From: Nymphaea colorata
Taxonomy: Eukaryota; Streptophyta; Magnoliopsida; Nymphaeales; Nymphaeaceae
Length of the DNA stretch: 64,000 bases
Assembly: GCF_008831285.2 (NCBI RefSeq)
Contig: NC_045139.1
Location: 13,932,354 to 13,996,353, forward strand
Direction: 5' to 3'
Positions 11,287 to 22,263 of the stretch are shown here, in pieces. The notes under the pieces were generated by a model that was not told the DNA's origin, searched no databases, and saw nothing but the letters and a program-made list of their open reading frames with translations. A program made the translations under genes and the position numbers. The first letter of the stretch is position 1. Each line of letters begins with the position of its first letter.

Positions 11287-14200
11287 TTGATACTTTTGTG
11301 GGGGATCTTGCTTTGGTCCTTTGGAGGATACATTGCTTCTGAAGTTGCTCTTGGATTTGATGTCCTTGCTATTGATGATGCTGTATTTGACTGCCCAATA
11401 GAGATGACGTGCAACTATCAAGGAAAGCATCCTGTTTGTGTTTCAGAGTCTGGCTGCATCCCCTGGGTCCAGGTGACACATAAGATGCCTTGCAAGGACT
11501 TGAGGTGCCAAAATTTAGCTGGTGTTCTAGAAATAGCCCTGCTTCAGATGACAACTTGTTTTTGTAGCATATCCCCATTAAGTGTCATGAATGTGGAATG
11601 TGGGTGGAATTAATGTCCGTCGCCTATTAAAAATTGTGAATTCAGATCTTCTTCCAGGAACATCTTTTTCCTCTTCAGTTACTCTATATCAGAATTCATC
11701 GCAGTATCCTCATCAGTTTCTGTGAGAGTATATTGACTCCCGTGATATGGTTGAAGATGGATCTGGAGCAGCTATTTGCAACAGCAGCACAACTGAGCTT
11801 CCCGAGATTGGTATGATAATTTTGACTGTTACTAAGTACATGGTTTTCAGTTTTTATCCTCTTTTTTGTGCTTGTTCTTTTGATTTCTGCTGTTAATGCC
11901 TGTTAATGGTTCATTCCATTTGTAGGTTCTTATTCTGTAATTTAAGGAACCTAGTGGTTCACATTTTGAAAGTTGAAGGTTTCCCATTAACTTGTAGTTC
12001 CTACTTGTGTTCTATATGCTCGTCGTCTCTCACCTCTGGTTCTAGCATCACTTCTGAATTCTGGGTTCTCTCTGGGAACATTATGTTGGATGCATGTTAT
12101 TACAGGTAGGTTACCTTTTCTCTCTTTTGAGGGATTGTGAACCTTGTAGGTAGGTTATGTCTATACAACAAGATCAAGATATTTTGAGAAGCTCACTCAC
12201 TTTTAAGTTTTAAGGTATTTGCTAGATACAGCCTGATCTGTTTTTAATCTCATTTTACTTCTGTAGTTGCTCCTCTATTTTGCCTCATTTATGTCTTTCA
12301 TGGTGATTTACATGGCTGCATCCTGTTTGTGATACTTCGCATATGAAACACAAACATGTGTTTTTCTACCTAAGGACAAATTCCATTGTAGTATTTGAAT
12401 AATCCATGTTAATTCTGTGCATTTGCTTTTATTAACCATCCTTATATCTTTTCCTACAGGTGCATGTACAAAAAGGTACATGTTGCTTAAAATCCGCTTC
12501 TGTGAGTGTATTAATAAAGCAAGAAGATCTCTGGTCCTGTTGCTACGGATGTTTGGATGCTGCTCAAGTGTCAGGTACTTCAGGTTTTTTTACCACCATG
12601 CATTATAGGATGCACTACATTTTTTATCACCTTTAGAGATAGAAAAAGAAGAAAATCTCTGTACAGCATGATATTGGAACTTTTTGTCTTTTTTGTCTGA
12701 AAATGTGTTGGTATGCCAGTGTTAGTGGCACCGGGTAGAATGTGCTTATTTTATATAATGAGTTGATCAAACATGGAAAACGTTCTTGAACAGTATCATG
12801 TGGTAGCTTGCTTACTGCAGAATGCAAAGGCCCGGCCTCACCTTAGCGTGTCAGCACCAATTTTAAGTAACTTTCAGATTTCTTCACTTGGGATTGCTTT
12901 AATGTAGTTTGGACTGACTTATGTGGGCATTCACGGAAGTTACCCTGGAATGGAAAACCGGTTTACTGGTTGCTTTTTGTTAAATTTACTTTCTTTTTTG
13001 GCTGGAGCTCATGATGCATGGTCGTTAAGATTTGCAGCATGAAAGAGTGCCTGTATGAGTTTTTGCCTCACTTGCAGCATCAATTTTTGCAGTACAGACA
13101 AGCCATATTTCTTTTTTGTCATACGCTTCTGTGTGCCCTCACGGTCATTGAAGCTCATGCCTTTGCTCAACGTCTTCGTACCTGTTACTGGAACCATACT
13201 GCCGAATAAGATGGTTTTGTGTGTAATACTACTATCATTAATCTGTAGTCTGTTTGTCTATGGCGCTTCTTAGATATCTTGTGCAGTGCATCTATTTCTT
13301 AGAAATTAAAAGATGTCCAAGTTGGTTGCTTGTATTAAGTCACATTTCTGGTCCTAGAATTTAAGACTTTCTGGTTCACTTGGGGTCTCATGATTGGAGC
13401 ATAGCTTCAATGTACAGGTAACTATAGGGGCAGCAGGCAGTCCTGTGGCTTGGAACCGTGCAGGACAGCTGCAATGGGCACGCTTACAGCTTAGTGGGAA
13501 GACTGACAAGTGATTCTTAGCGTGTTGCGGAACAAAAAATTGCGCTACTTGCAGCTAAGCTACCACCTGTATTGTTAGTTAGTGGAGAATTTTGTAGGTA
13601 CAGGGGGAAGTTGCAATCGTAAGAGAAGACTGCAGTTTTCCTGCAGTTGTAAGTTTTTCATTTCTCATCTGTATAGATTAAATGGGATATTTCTGCTAGA
13701 ACGGCTGTGAAGAAAGAAGAATGTCTGTCAATTTCTCTGCAAATCTACACTTGAACTTGGTCGTCACTAGATAACAAGTAATTCTGTGTCCGTATGTGAA
13801 CTGGATTTATTGTAGTAAAGTTGAAAACAGGTCAATACTTTGTATTTATCCGACCAAATCATAGAAAAAAACATCGACAGATTTATCTATGCAAAGTATG
13901 AACTTGTCCATTTTATGAAGATCTGGCAAAACGCCAGCTATTGAAGAACTAACGAAAACACCCCCCGTGTGGATTTCCCTGTGTGCTGTCTCAGATTGCT
14001 CCAGTGTATTCTTCGGAGGGTACAGCCAATACTCAATGAGCTTGATGCTGGCAGTCCTTTTCAAGTATCGCTAGGCATGTCTTAAAAGTATAATTTTCGC
14101 TGGTTCTTTCCATTCTGCAGTTTGTGGTCATGGTTTCTGGCTTCACTTTTTGCTAATCGTTAGCCTAAACTTGATGAACTTAGATTCTTTCTGGCCCTCC

Positions 14201-15574
14201 AAACATATAAAAAAAAATGTCACGGAAATCTAAAATCGTAAAATGGGTTCTGTTTTCAACTTTCAACATAAGATTCCGACGGTGGGTGTCCATATAACAG
14301 GAAAAGATGGTTTTGTTCTTGGATGCAGCCTTGCAGGTTCTTTTCACGAAAATTAGAGATGATCTTTCACTACAATTTACTACGCGGCGGATTTTCTTCT
14401 TGACTGGCTTTTCTTCTTCGACTTCGTACCCTCACTTGAAAAATGTTATTTTAGGTGCCGAACTACGAGTGTCCACAGCGGACACCCTTGTCAAATATTA
14501 GAACCGCAAGATACGTCGAACCACAAAGTCCTTTGAAGCACAACCTTACTAATAATTTGGAATGCTGCATAACTTTACCTTTTCTCTTTCGCATTTATTG
14601 GCATCTTTTATCTACATGCATTTCAAACGCAAAAATATATAATTCCACTTATAGCTCAAAAATCCTGAACGATTGGATCACCGAAGTCCCCTCTTCTTGG
14701 ACTTGTGATATATAAAAGCCATCAGTTTGAAAACTAAAGGAGCTAAGCATTTTTTTTTTTTAAATAACTAAGGCATTGCTAAGCCTTCTCTCTTTCTTTT
14801 TCCCTTCGTCGTGGATTTGTATGCCCAAGATGTGGGTACAGAAAATTAATAAACAAAAACGAAGGAAGCTTCTCGATGCAGCAAAATTTGTTCAAACCAT
14901 GATTTACCTCAATGGCACGTTTTTAAAAATAATAATCAGAAATATAAATGAACGTAGTATGCATAGACAATTGTAATTTTGAGTGCACAAAAGTGAGGCA
15001 CATTCAATTCCTATGACGTCCAAGCTTCCAAGTAAAGAGAGCAGGAACATACCATTCCCAACTCAAAATCCCCAAAAATAGAACTTCAAAATCTACAATT
15101 GGAAACCCCAAGATCAAAACGCCTAAATGAAAACCTCAATGGAGCAAATCAAAATGCCCAAATTACCAAACCTAGACAAAGAGACAGGGTTCCATTCCTT
15201 TAAATAATAATAATAAATTCTTAAATTCGGCGGCCACTGCCAGTCCGCTTCCAACACTGGCGAATATCTGAAAACTAAGAAACACCATTCCCAAGCAAAA
15301 CTGGAAAATAGAACCCCAAAACTGGAAAAAGCTTGTTTGAAATGTCAATCTTGAGTCACAACTATTCATCTTTATTTTCAAATAAGTAAAAGATTGTGTA
15401 GACCTACGTTCGCTTCATATTCTAACTAAGATCAAATTGTTCTTTAATACAATAATACCCAGTGATTTCAAGCATATGGTGCTAGGCCTTGATCGAGTTA
15501 GCTAAAATAGCTAGCTTGATTATATAGAATTAAACATTTCTAAGAACATAATATCCATTATAAAAGCATATGGT
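11287..15574. other. Downstream region of the IDM1-like gene, no gene recognised
   Basis: The first 500-600 bases (to about 11,810) look partly codon-like in shifting frames and end at a plausible donor, GAGATTG|GTATG, so this may be a spliced 3' UTR or a frame-broken remnant of a longer C-terminus. From about 11.8 to 15.5 kb the sequence is AT-rich with no family-like reading frame, RNA gene or clear transposon. Short ORFs here (for example 13,018-13,209) show no recognisable protein features. Confidence 0.4.
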
Positions 15575-15838
15575 TTATCATGATCTCAATGTTATGCAAT
15601 TTCATGATTATAAAATTATAAGTATGATATATAGCGAATTGCAAGTGATAGTTTACCACATTTGCTCGTTGTAAAAGATAACATGTTTGTCCAAATCCAG
15701 TAGGCAGAGCATGCAGCCATTATTGTGACTCTGTAAGCAGGTTTGCTTTTACTCTTTTAGTATATGCAATTAATTGCTCATACTGCACTAAGGGACGTTG
15801 CCTGAAATCTATGATAACACAAATTTCTAAATAATAAC
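15575..15838. repeat. Local direct duplication, copy 1
   Basis: Shares an extended alignment with 16,739-17,098 in the same orientation. Shared blocks include CATGATCTCAATG, GTTTGTCCAAATCCAGTA, CATTATTGTGACTC, GCTTTTACTCTTTTAGTATA and CCTGAAATCTATGAT. By eye the core is about 85% identical. The copies are about 1.2 kb apart. No coding capacity is seen. Confidence 0.75.
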
Positions 15839-16738
15839 AATTTATAATCTGAATTTTGGTTGATGGCAGTCAAGAGATACCCCCCCTCTCTCTCGAGAGA
15901 GAGAGTTGGTGGCAATCTTTATCAGTTATTCAGATTCACCTACCAAACTCCAGCTTTCTTTTTCATCCATCAAGAGAGAGAGAGGGAGAGGAAGACTAAA
16001 TTTTGCAGCGATAGTTGTTAAAAATGGGTTTTGGAATCGAATGGCCAAGTTGTAGTTCATCTGAATCGGATCGTAATCTGTAAAAGACACTAAATATTTT
16101 ATGTTTTGAAACAAATAAGCAAAAAATGTATAAATATATTTTAAATAAAAATCTCTTACGCCACTCACAAATGATTAAAAGATGACGAGTCTGATTACGT
16201 TGATCTGTATCCATATGTCAGATTTGAATTCAGTGGATACATATGCTGCTTAGATTAGATAAAGAAGAATTGAACCATTACAATCATCTTCGATCTGCTG
16301 AATCTTTCCAGGACCACTCTCTCTTTCTCTCTTATTGAATACGAACCACTTGTTTTTTCGTTGGTCTCTCGCCCACATCACCTCAACCTCCCACATTTAT
16401 TTAGTGTGACAAAGATATCTTTATGATTAAATTGCAGATGATTATTATATGCATTAGATATTCTCCGCTAACCTTTCATCTCTTTGAAAAATGAAAATGG
16501 TTAACCATGAGTTAGAGAGCCGAGTTCTAAGTTTATGGAAGAAGCGGTGCTCCAAATGAAATAGGAAAAAATAAACATATAATGAACGGAATAGTCGATG
16601 GTAATTGAACCGTACATGATGATTCTTTATTTTCTGGATTTTCGTGCTTTTTTGTCAAATTTTTTTGAGGTAAAGTCTCGTGGAAAGAGTTCAAAAATAT
16701 GGAAAACAATATTTAAATAAGAACAGGTGGTACGTAGC

Positions 16739-17098
16739 TTACCATGATCTCAATGTCATGCAATTTCATCATTATAGAAATTATGATAGATAGCCATTAC
16801 AAATGTGTGATATACATGGTAAGAACTAGAGGGATTAGAAAATTAAAAGCTCAGTAAATTTCCTTCCCTTTTTTCCAACTCATTGGCTTCTGAAAAAATT
16901 AAACTATATATATATATATATGCTGCTTACTAATAAAAGAGAATATGTTTGTCCAAATCCAGTATACTGAGCATGGCAGACATTATTGTGACTCCGCGAG
17001 GAGGTTGCTTTTACTCTTTTAGTATATGCAGTTATTGTTCATACTGCACGAAGGGACGGTGGCCTGAAATCTATGATCACGTAAATTTCTAAAAAATG
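16739..17098. repeat. Local direct duplication, copy 2
   Basis: Second copy of the segment at 15,575-15,838, carrying the same ordered blocks. It is longer because of an AT-rich insertion that includes a short (TA)n run at about 16,903-16,921. The two copies flank about 900 bases of unrelated AT-rich DNA. Confidence 0.75.
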
Positions 17099-18314
17099 AC
17101 AGTTTGCAGGTTAAAATGTAGAGAAAATTTTAGCAGAAATTACCACGTCTTGGTAATTTCCTCTTTTCTTTTCGTTCCTCGAACCAGACACAATAAATAT
17201 CATCTATATGTTTTACTTAGAACAGAAAGTTGCTTTCAAGAACTTCATGCATGTTCTTCATTGAAGGCTCGCGTCAATTCTTTCCTGAGGCTCACAGTTG
17301 ACAACCTTCTTGGCAGATGGCCTTAATGAACCCTTGAGACTGGACCCCTTTCTTGAGTGGCGGATATAACCATATATACATGCACTGTCCTTATCGTAGA
17401 TTTGTTGGATGGCCGAGATCGAGCCATGTCTTTCTTGTATTATTTGTTAATAATGGTTCTCGGATTTTTGACAGGCTGTTTAACGTTGACAGTAGACGCC
17501 TCTCTCGCCCGCTCATCAATGAACAGATGGAGAACACGCAGGTGGCATCTCTTGATCCTTGTTTCATAAGTTTAAGAGAATCAATGAACTCAAAATTGTT
17601 CAAAGTTTAACGAGCGGAGGAAACTTGTAAGATTTTATCAGCAAAGAGGTGACAGAAGAAGACATCCTGTTTTCCTGGATGTTGAAGTGAGAAAGAAGAC
17701 AGACAGCATCAAAGCAAAGCAGAGATCCCAATTTCTCCAAGTATCTTCCCCTCGATCGTAAATCAATAAAGTAAAAGAGAAATCTCCCTAAACTGACTAA
17801 GTGGCCATTCACAAGACTTACTGGGTTTTGTTGCAGGAAAACCCAAAATTCAGTAGGAAGTCTGCTTATGCAACCAAGAAAGCAGAGAAGCGTTTTGGAT
17901 GCAAACCAGGCGTTTAGATAAAACGGGATAAATCAAGAAATTGGACTAAGTTCCACGTCAGAACATCACACTCTACCCAGATATCCAGATAACGAGAGTG
18001 CGGCCAAAATACCAGCTAAAACGGGACAAAAGTTCGATCACATCAGCCCTCATAAAATAAGTTCATTTAAACCTGCCGCACAACCAGAAGCATCTGATTT
18101 ACACATCAAAATAAACTAAAAAAAAAAACGCCAATTAGAATTACTCGTTAAAGCGACTATTTCTGGATTTGCGTAGATTTTGCAGCACGTAATTATATAT
18201 TTTATACATGAAAATCTCCCCAAGAAAGCAAAGACAGAGAAAATTAACCAAATCAAACCACCAAGGCAAGTAGGGCCAAAAAAGAAAAAATAGAAACCTC
18301 CCACAGCCGACCAC
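17099..18314. other. Non-coding stretch between the duplication and the OVATE gene
   Basis: No supported gene. It contains only short reading frames without recognisable domains. The right end is presumably the 3' flank of the minus-strand OVATE gene. Confidence 0.4.
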
Positions 18315-18962
18315 TTACCGGAGTAGCTCATACCCGCCGGACATGTCAGATTGCCGGCGGCCCATCATGAGATTCATCAAGAGGTCGGCGAAGGCGCCGA
18401 CGATGTACTTGTGGGTCCTCCTACTGTTGAGCTTGAGGTAACACGTCAGCATCTCCTGCAGGTAACCCCAGTCGGCCGAGATGTCGAGATCCTGCGCTTC
18501 CACCATCTCCTGCATCGACGTCCGGAAATCGCTGTAGGGGTCAGGAGAGTAAGTCAGTATGGCGACGCCGCCGTCGACAACCTCTTCGAAAGGGGCTGGC
18601 GCCGGCGGTGGAAGGGGCTTCGCCGGCCGGAAGGAGGAGGTGGAGAAGCATGAATCGAGGAGGAGGGAGTGGGAGCGGCCGGGGGAGAAGAAGAAACGAC
18701 GTGAGGAGAGGGCGCGGGCGAGGTCGAGGGAGAGGTCCGCGAGGGACGAGGAGGAGGCGCCGGAGTGCGTGGTGGTGGCGGACTTGGAGGTGGATGTGAA
18801 TTCCTGAGGGCAGTCGGAATCCGAGTAGGACGGGATCAGTGTGGTCGCTGTGATGGTCATAGGGGTGTCGGTGGTGTTAGTGGCTGCCGTTTTCCGGTGA
18901 CGGCGTGATTTCCTGGAGATGGAGAAGCAAAAATAGAGTTTAAAGCGTAGAAATTTTGTCAT
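18315..18962 (-). CDS. OVATE family protein (transcriptional repressor), 215 aa, single exon
   Basis: Plant-specific OFP family; members act in the nucleus as repressors with homeodomain (TALE) partners and control organ shape and secondary growth. The OVATE domain occupies about residues 133-199 and shows DPYSDFRTSMQEMVEA, then LQEMLTCYLKLNSRRTHKYI and VGAFADLL, all diagnostic. The N-terminal part is basic then Ser/Thr-rich, and a Pro-rich linker lies at about 113-125. Length and lack of introns are normal for the family. It is GC-rich compared with its surroundings, as is the neighbouring LEA gene. The start at 18,962 is the first ATG in this frame, giving a basic MTKFLRFKLY start, which fits the family. 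The subgroup (OFP11-18-like) is uncertain. Confidence 0.92.
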   Translation of the reverse strand: MTKFLRFKLYFCFSISRKSRRHRKTAATNTTDTPMTITATTLIPSYSDSDCPQEFTSTSKSATTTHSGASSSSLADLSLDLARALSSRRFFFSPGRSHSLLLDSCFSTSSFRPAKPLPPPAPAPFEEVVDGGVAILTYSPDPYSDFRTSMQEMVEAQDLDISADWGYLQEMLTCYLKLNSRRTHKYIVGAFADLLMNLMMGRRQSDMSGGYELLR

Positions 18963-19158
18963 TTTTCCGGCAGAAGTGGGTGGTGGCGGGAGAGGTCAGA
19001 GGTAGGTGATAGCAACGGCGGTAGGAGGAGGTGGTGGTGGAGGAGAAGCCGCAGTAGAGGGCATTAAGTGACAGAGAGATACGGAGAAACGGAACCATAT
19101 AAATGCTGTAGCTGAGTTGATTGCTTTGTAGGGAACAGAGCCACAGACTCTGGGGCAT
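18940..19158 (-). other. Upstream ORF overlapping the OVATE start codon
   Basis: A 72-codon reading frame begins at 19,158, within the likely 5' UTR of the OVATE gene, and ends at 18,940, overlapping the first 23 bases of the OVATE coding region in another frame. The peptide has no recognisable domain. If the transcript starts near the TATA box just upstream, ribosomes would meet this ATG first, so it could lower OVATE translation. It may also be chance. Confidence 0.35.
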
Positions 19159-19202
19159 GGGGACGTGAATTTCCGAGCAGGCAGAACCGATTTTTTCGGC
19201 CT

Positions 19203-19211
19203 TTTTTATAA
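19203..19211 (-). promoter_or_regulatory. Candidate TATA box of the OVATE gene
   Basis: On the minus strand the sequence reads ACTTATAAAAAAGG, a good TATA element, about 240 bases upstream of the OVATE ATG. A start about 30 bases downstream would give a leader of about 210 bases that contains the upstream ORF. Confidence 0.45.
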
Positions 19212-19299
19212 GTTACTTTTCCATATAGACAGCGTGAGTAGGCGGTAAATCAGGATCTTGTCAAACAGTCAAGTTGCTGGTCACGATTTTGACGCATAT

Positions 19300-19321
19300 G
19301 TATATATATATATATATATAT
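19300..19321. repeat. (TA)n microsatellite
   Basis: Perfect TA dinucleotide run of roughly 11 units upstream of the OVATE gene, followed by more AT-rich sequence. Confidence 0.85.
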
Positions 19322-21202
19322 AGTTTTTAAATTTTATGAATGTAAGTGAAAAGTAAAATAGAGGAAAAGAGTAGGAAAAAAATATTAAACGATTTTGATT
19401 TGACGTATTTCTTTTATATACCTATATAAATGTTATATACATATATATAAATAATTTGCATTTCATTTTCACTACTTCTGTTGCATAATTTTGCACGCCA
19501 AATTTTCAGTCTGCAACTCAGCTTCGTTAAAGATCATAAAATAAAATGTGGAGATCGGATTTACAAAATATTATAACTTGAAAAGGAGGATCACTTAGAA
19601 TGCGTATCGTGTATACGAAAACCACCCACCAAAGGACGGTTTTCAAATGCCAAGCAGTGACTTGGATACGCAGTAGTGCAGTACTGATGTATAGTAAATC
19701 ACACACTCGCATATATAATCATTTTACAACTTATATTAATTTAAACTTTTATTATATTTCTATCAAACAACAAACAATTAAGAAAAAAAAAAGCATCATC
19801 TTTTCTATTCCTTAGCATAATTAAGCAAGTCATAAAATTATAATCTATTGCCCGTGCGAATAACATTTGTACTACGAGTTCAGCGAAGTCGATAAACTAA
19901 AATTCTCTGCCTATGTGTCTGTGTGTGTGTCTTTTTCTCCCTCCCTATCTACACTGGATAATCTATTTCAAAAACAGCGAGTTTCAAATCGCAATATTGT
20001 TTCAATATAAGAAGTACAGTCAAGGTAACGAAAAGCAATGGCTTCTAATGCATAAAAGTTAATTAAACGAAAAATATTCTTAAAAAATAAAGTATGATTT
20101 AGAAAATGATAAAAAAACAGAAGCAGTCCACATCATGGTCATGACAAATCAATGTATTTTACCAATGGCAAGCTAGGTTTGAACAGGCTGGCATAGTCAA
20201 AACAAAAAGAATACTAGTGATCAATAGCGTAGTTAAACTAATAAATTTGTAAGGAACTGGAGTATTAAAAACTTTTTTATTATGTTATATTTGAATGTAT
20301 AACTGAGATTCAGCACCCTGGGACAGAGAGAGAAGACAAACAAAGACAGATGATATAAAGACCGCCATTGTATTATTCAAGTGCATTTATAAAAGTTGGT
20401 GGAACACTAGACTCTGCTGCAGCAATCACAGCATTCATATTTCAATAAAAAGGATGGAGGCTCGTCCTCCGGCAGGGAGTTTCCGGGATCATAATATCTC
20501 TTTCTTTCTGTATCCAAAGTAAAAGACCTTGAGGAACTGCGGCAAGTACAATCCTTTAGGCTGCAAAAGATTGTACACCCGAATTACAGAACGCCCGCCG
20601 CAGATTATACGCAGGTCAGGCTACCAATTACATCGACGCCCTTCATCTCTCTCAAATATAATTAGCAGAAACTTGCTTTCTTTCTGGAAATTATTACGTT
20701 TTTTTGGAGATCGTTGCCATCGAATATCACAATTCCATAACTGCTATTCTCATTTTCATTACTTTATGTATATATTTATAGTTTAAGAAGTCGGTCATAC
20801 ACCACGCTGTACGAAAGCACAAAAGCCGTATGGCGTAACGCCTCGATCTTTATGACAAGACTCTTATCATCGTTGAAAGCGGAGAAAAGACCTTGATCGA
20901 GAGCCGGTGGAGACAATTCCAGTGCGATGCGATCCAATCAATTTTAAAGCGTGCTTTTCTTTACGCTCGAGCCTGCAAATCCATTTCCAAAATCCAAACT
21001 ATTCTCCCAGTCAGTAGCTAATCGGGTCCATATCCATTTTAAACAGGCAACCAAACAAACACCAAGGAAGTTTCTCGTTTATAGAGCTGCGAAAACAAAC
21101 AAACACACCAAACCGGTGAGGACGCTCTCTAACACCTAGCCACCAGTTCATGCGAAGGGAAAAAAACAGACGCTACGAAACTTTCTTCCGTCACCTTCGT
21201 CT
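19322..21202. other. Intergenic, AT-rich, no gene recognised
   Basis: About 1.9 kb between the OVATE promoter and the 3' end of the LEA gene. Short ORFs only (for example 20,529-20,786), none with family features. No RNA gene or complete transposon was seen. Confidence 0.4.
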
Positions 21203-22119
21203 TCAAGGGGCGGCTTCGTTCAGGTTGGCAGCAGCAGTTACGTTCTCCGACACCCCGCCGACGACAGTGGTCAGGTTGGGGTTGTTCCGGAGCTCCGCGC
21301 TCCTCACCTTCTCAGCGTCTTCCGTCGTCGCCACCTTGTCCGCCACCAACCTTCTCTTCGCGTCCTAACAAATCGAACACAAATCACCGGTCAACGTTCC
21401 ATTTTTTTTTTTTCCAACTGAAAACCATAAGAACAGCTCCCCTGACCACAAACAACCCACGGTACGAGCTAGCTCTATAATTTGTTATCCCTTACCGCTA
21501 AAACTTCACCCAGCGTTGTCTTCTGCAATTCGTCCCCAGTCCTCTCGTTGGCATCGGCCGCCGACATAGCCGAAGCGGCGACTCCTCCGGGTCTGACGGC
21601 GTTGCTCCCGGTTGCACGCATCTCCGCCGCCTGAATCGCACTGGCGTCGCTCTGCGTCACCGGCTTGTCTCCGCATGTCACGCTCGCAGCCTCCAAAGCG
21701 TCGCCGATCGTGAACGAACCAGTTACCGCTGGAGACGGTTCCGGCACCGGGGTCGAGAACTGTCCCACGACCTGCCCACCAACCGACTCCGTCACAACGC
21801 GGCGGCCCGGGATGTCGGACTCCGTGACCTTCATCCCTTGACCTCCGACTGCAGCGGAGTACTCCGTGGGGTGAACGTATCCCGCCTCCTGATTCAGGGT
21901 AGCTGCCGACTGCATAGTAGCAGCGACGCCGCCTTTCTGTGTCCAACCGAGCACTTGGCTTTCGGCGGACTGCATCAGCGCGGCGTCCCTCGGCGCAACG
22001 GGCTGGTTCGCCAGCTCGCCGGAGACGTTGAAGACGTCGCCATACTTGACAGGATCTGCCACCGGCTTGACGTCCGGCAAGTTGGTCCCAGTCTCCCTCC
22101 GGGGCTGACCTTGGCTCAT
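21203..22119 (-). CDS. Seed maturation protein (SMP-domain LEA protein), 261 aa
   Basis: Late embryogenesis abundant protein of the SMP (LEA D-34/PM34) group, a hydrophilic protein that accumulates in drying seeds and protects other proteins and membranes. Two exons, 22,119-21,496 and 21,364-21,203, with a GT-AG intron of 131 bases in phase 0. Three SMP repeats are visible: about residues 24-80 (GDVFNVSGELA, DAALMQSAE, GGVAATMQSAA), 137-193 (FTIGDALEAA, GGVAASAMSAAD) and 201-258 (TTLGEVLA, spanning the intron, then VADKVATTEDA and VVGGVSENVTAAANLN). Length and the three-repeat plan are typical. It is GC-rich. The start has MSQGQPRRE, usual for the family. An ABRE/G-box lies 137 bases upstream, consistent with ABA-driven seed expression. 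Confidence 0.95.
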
Positions 22120-22253
22120 TTGTCCGGCGCAGTCGATCGAATTCCAACCAAAGTGACACAGCTCAACCAGTAGACACTCTAGGAACTCCTGCGTACGAGA
22201 ACCTCCGGTGCCGGTGCAACACTTTTCTACTCATCGCGAGGATGTAAGGAAGA

Positions 22254-22263
22254 GGCACGTGTG
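22254..22263 (-). promoter_or_regulatory. ABRE / G-box upstream of the LEA gene
   Basis: The minus strand reads CACACGTGCC, containing the palindrome CACGTG at 22,256-22,261 and an ACGTG core. This is the class of site bound by ABI5/AREB-type bZIP proteins in LEA promoters. Its distance from the ATG (about 137 bases) is suitable for a proximal element. Confidence 0.6.

Noticed and set aside
15886-15905. Palindrome of CT and GA runs around CTCGAG as a possible regulatory hairpin
   Set aside because: Simple dinucleotide runs produce such palindromes by chance; there is no gene context.
18351-18807. Plus-strand ORFs over the OVATE gene
   Set aside because: They are antisense shadows of a GC-rich gene; the minus strand has the OVATE domain.
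21506-22159. 217-codon ORF overlapping the LEA gene in another frame
   Set aside because: It is an Arg/Gly-rich shadow frame; the SMP repeats are in the frame starting at 22,119.
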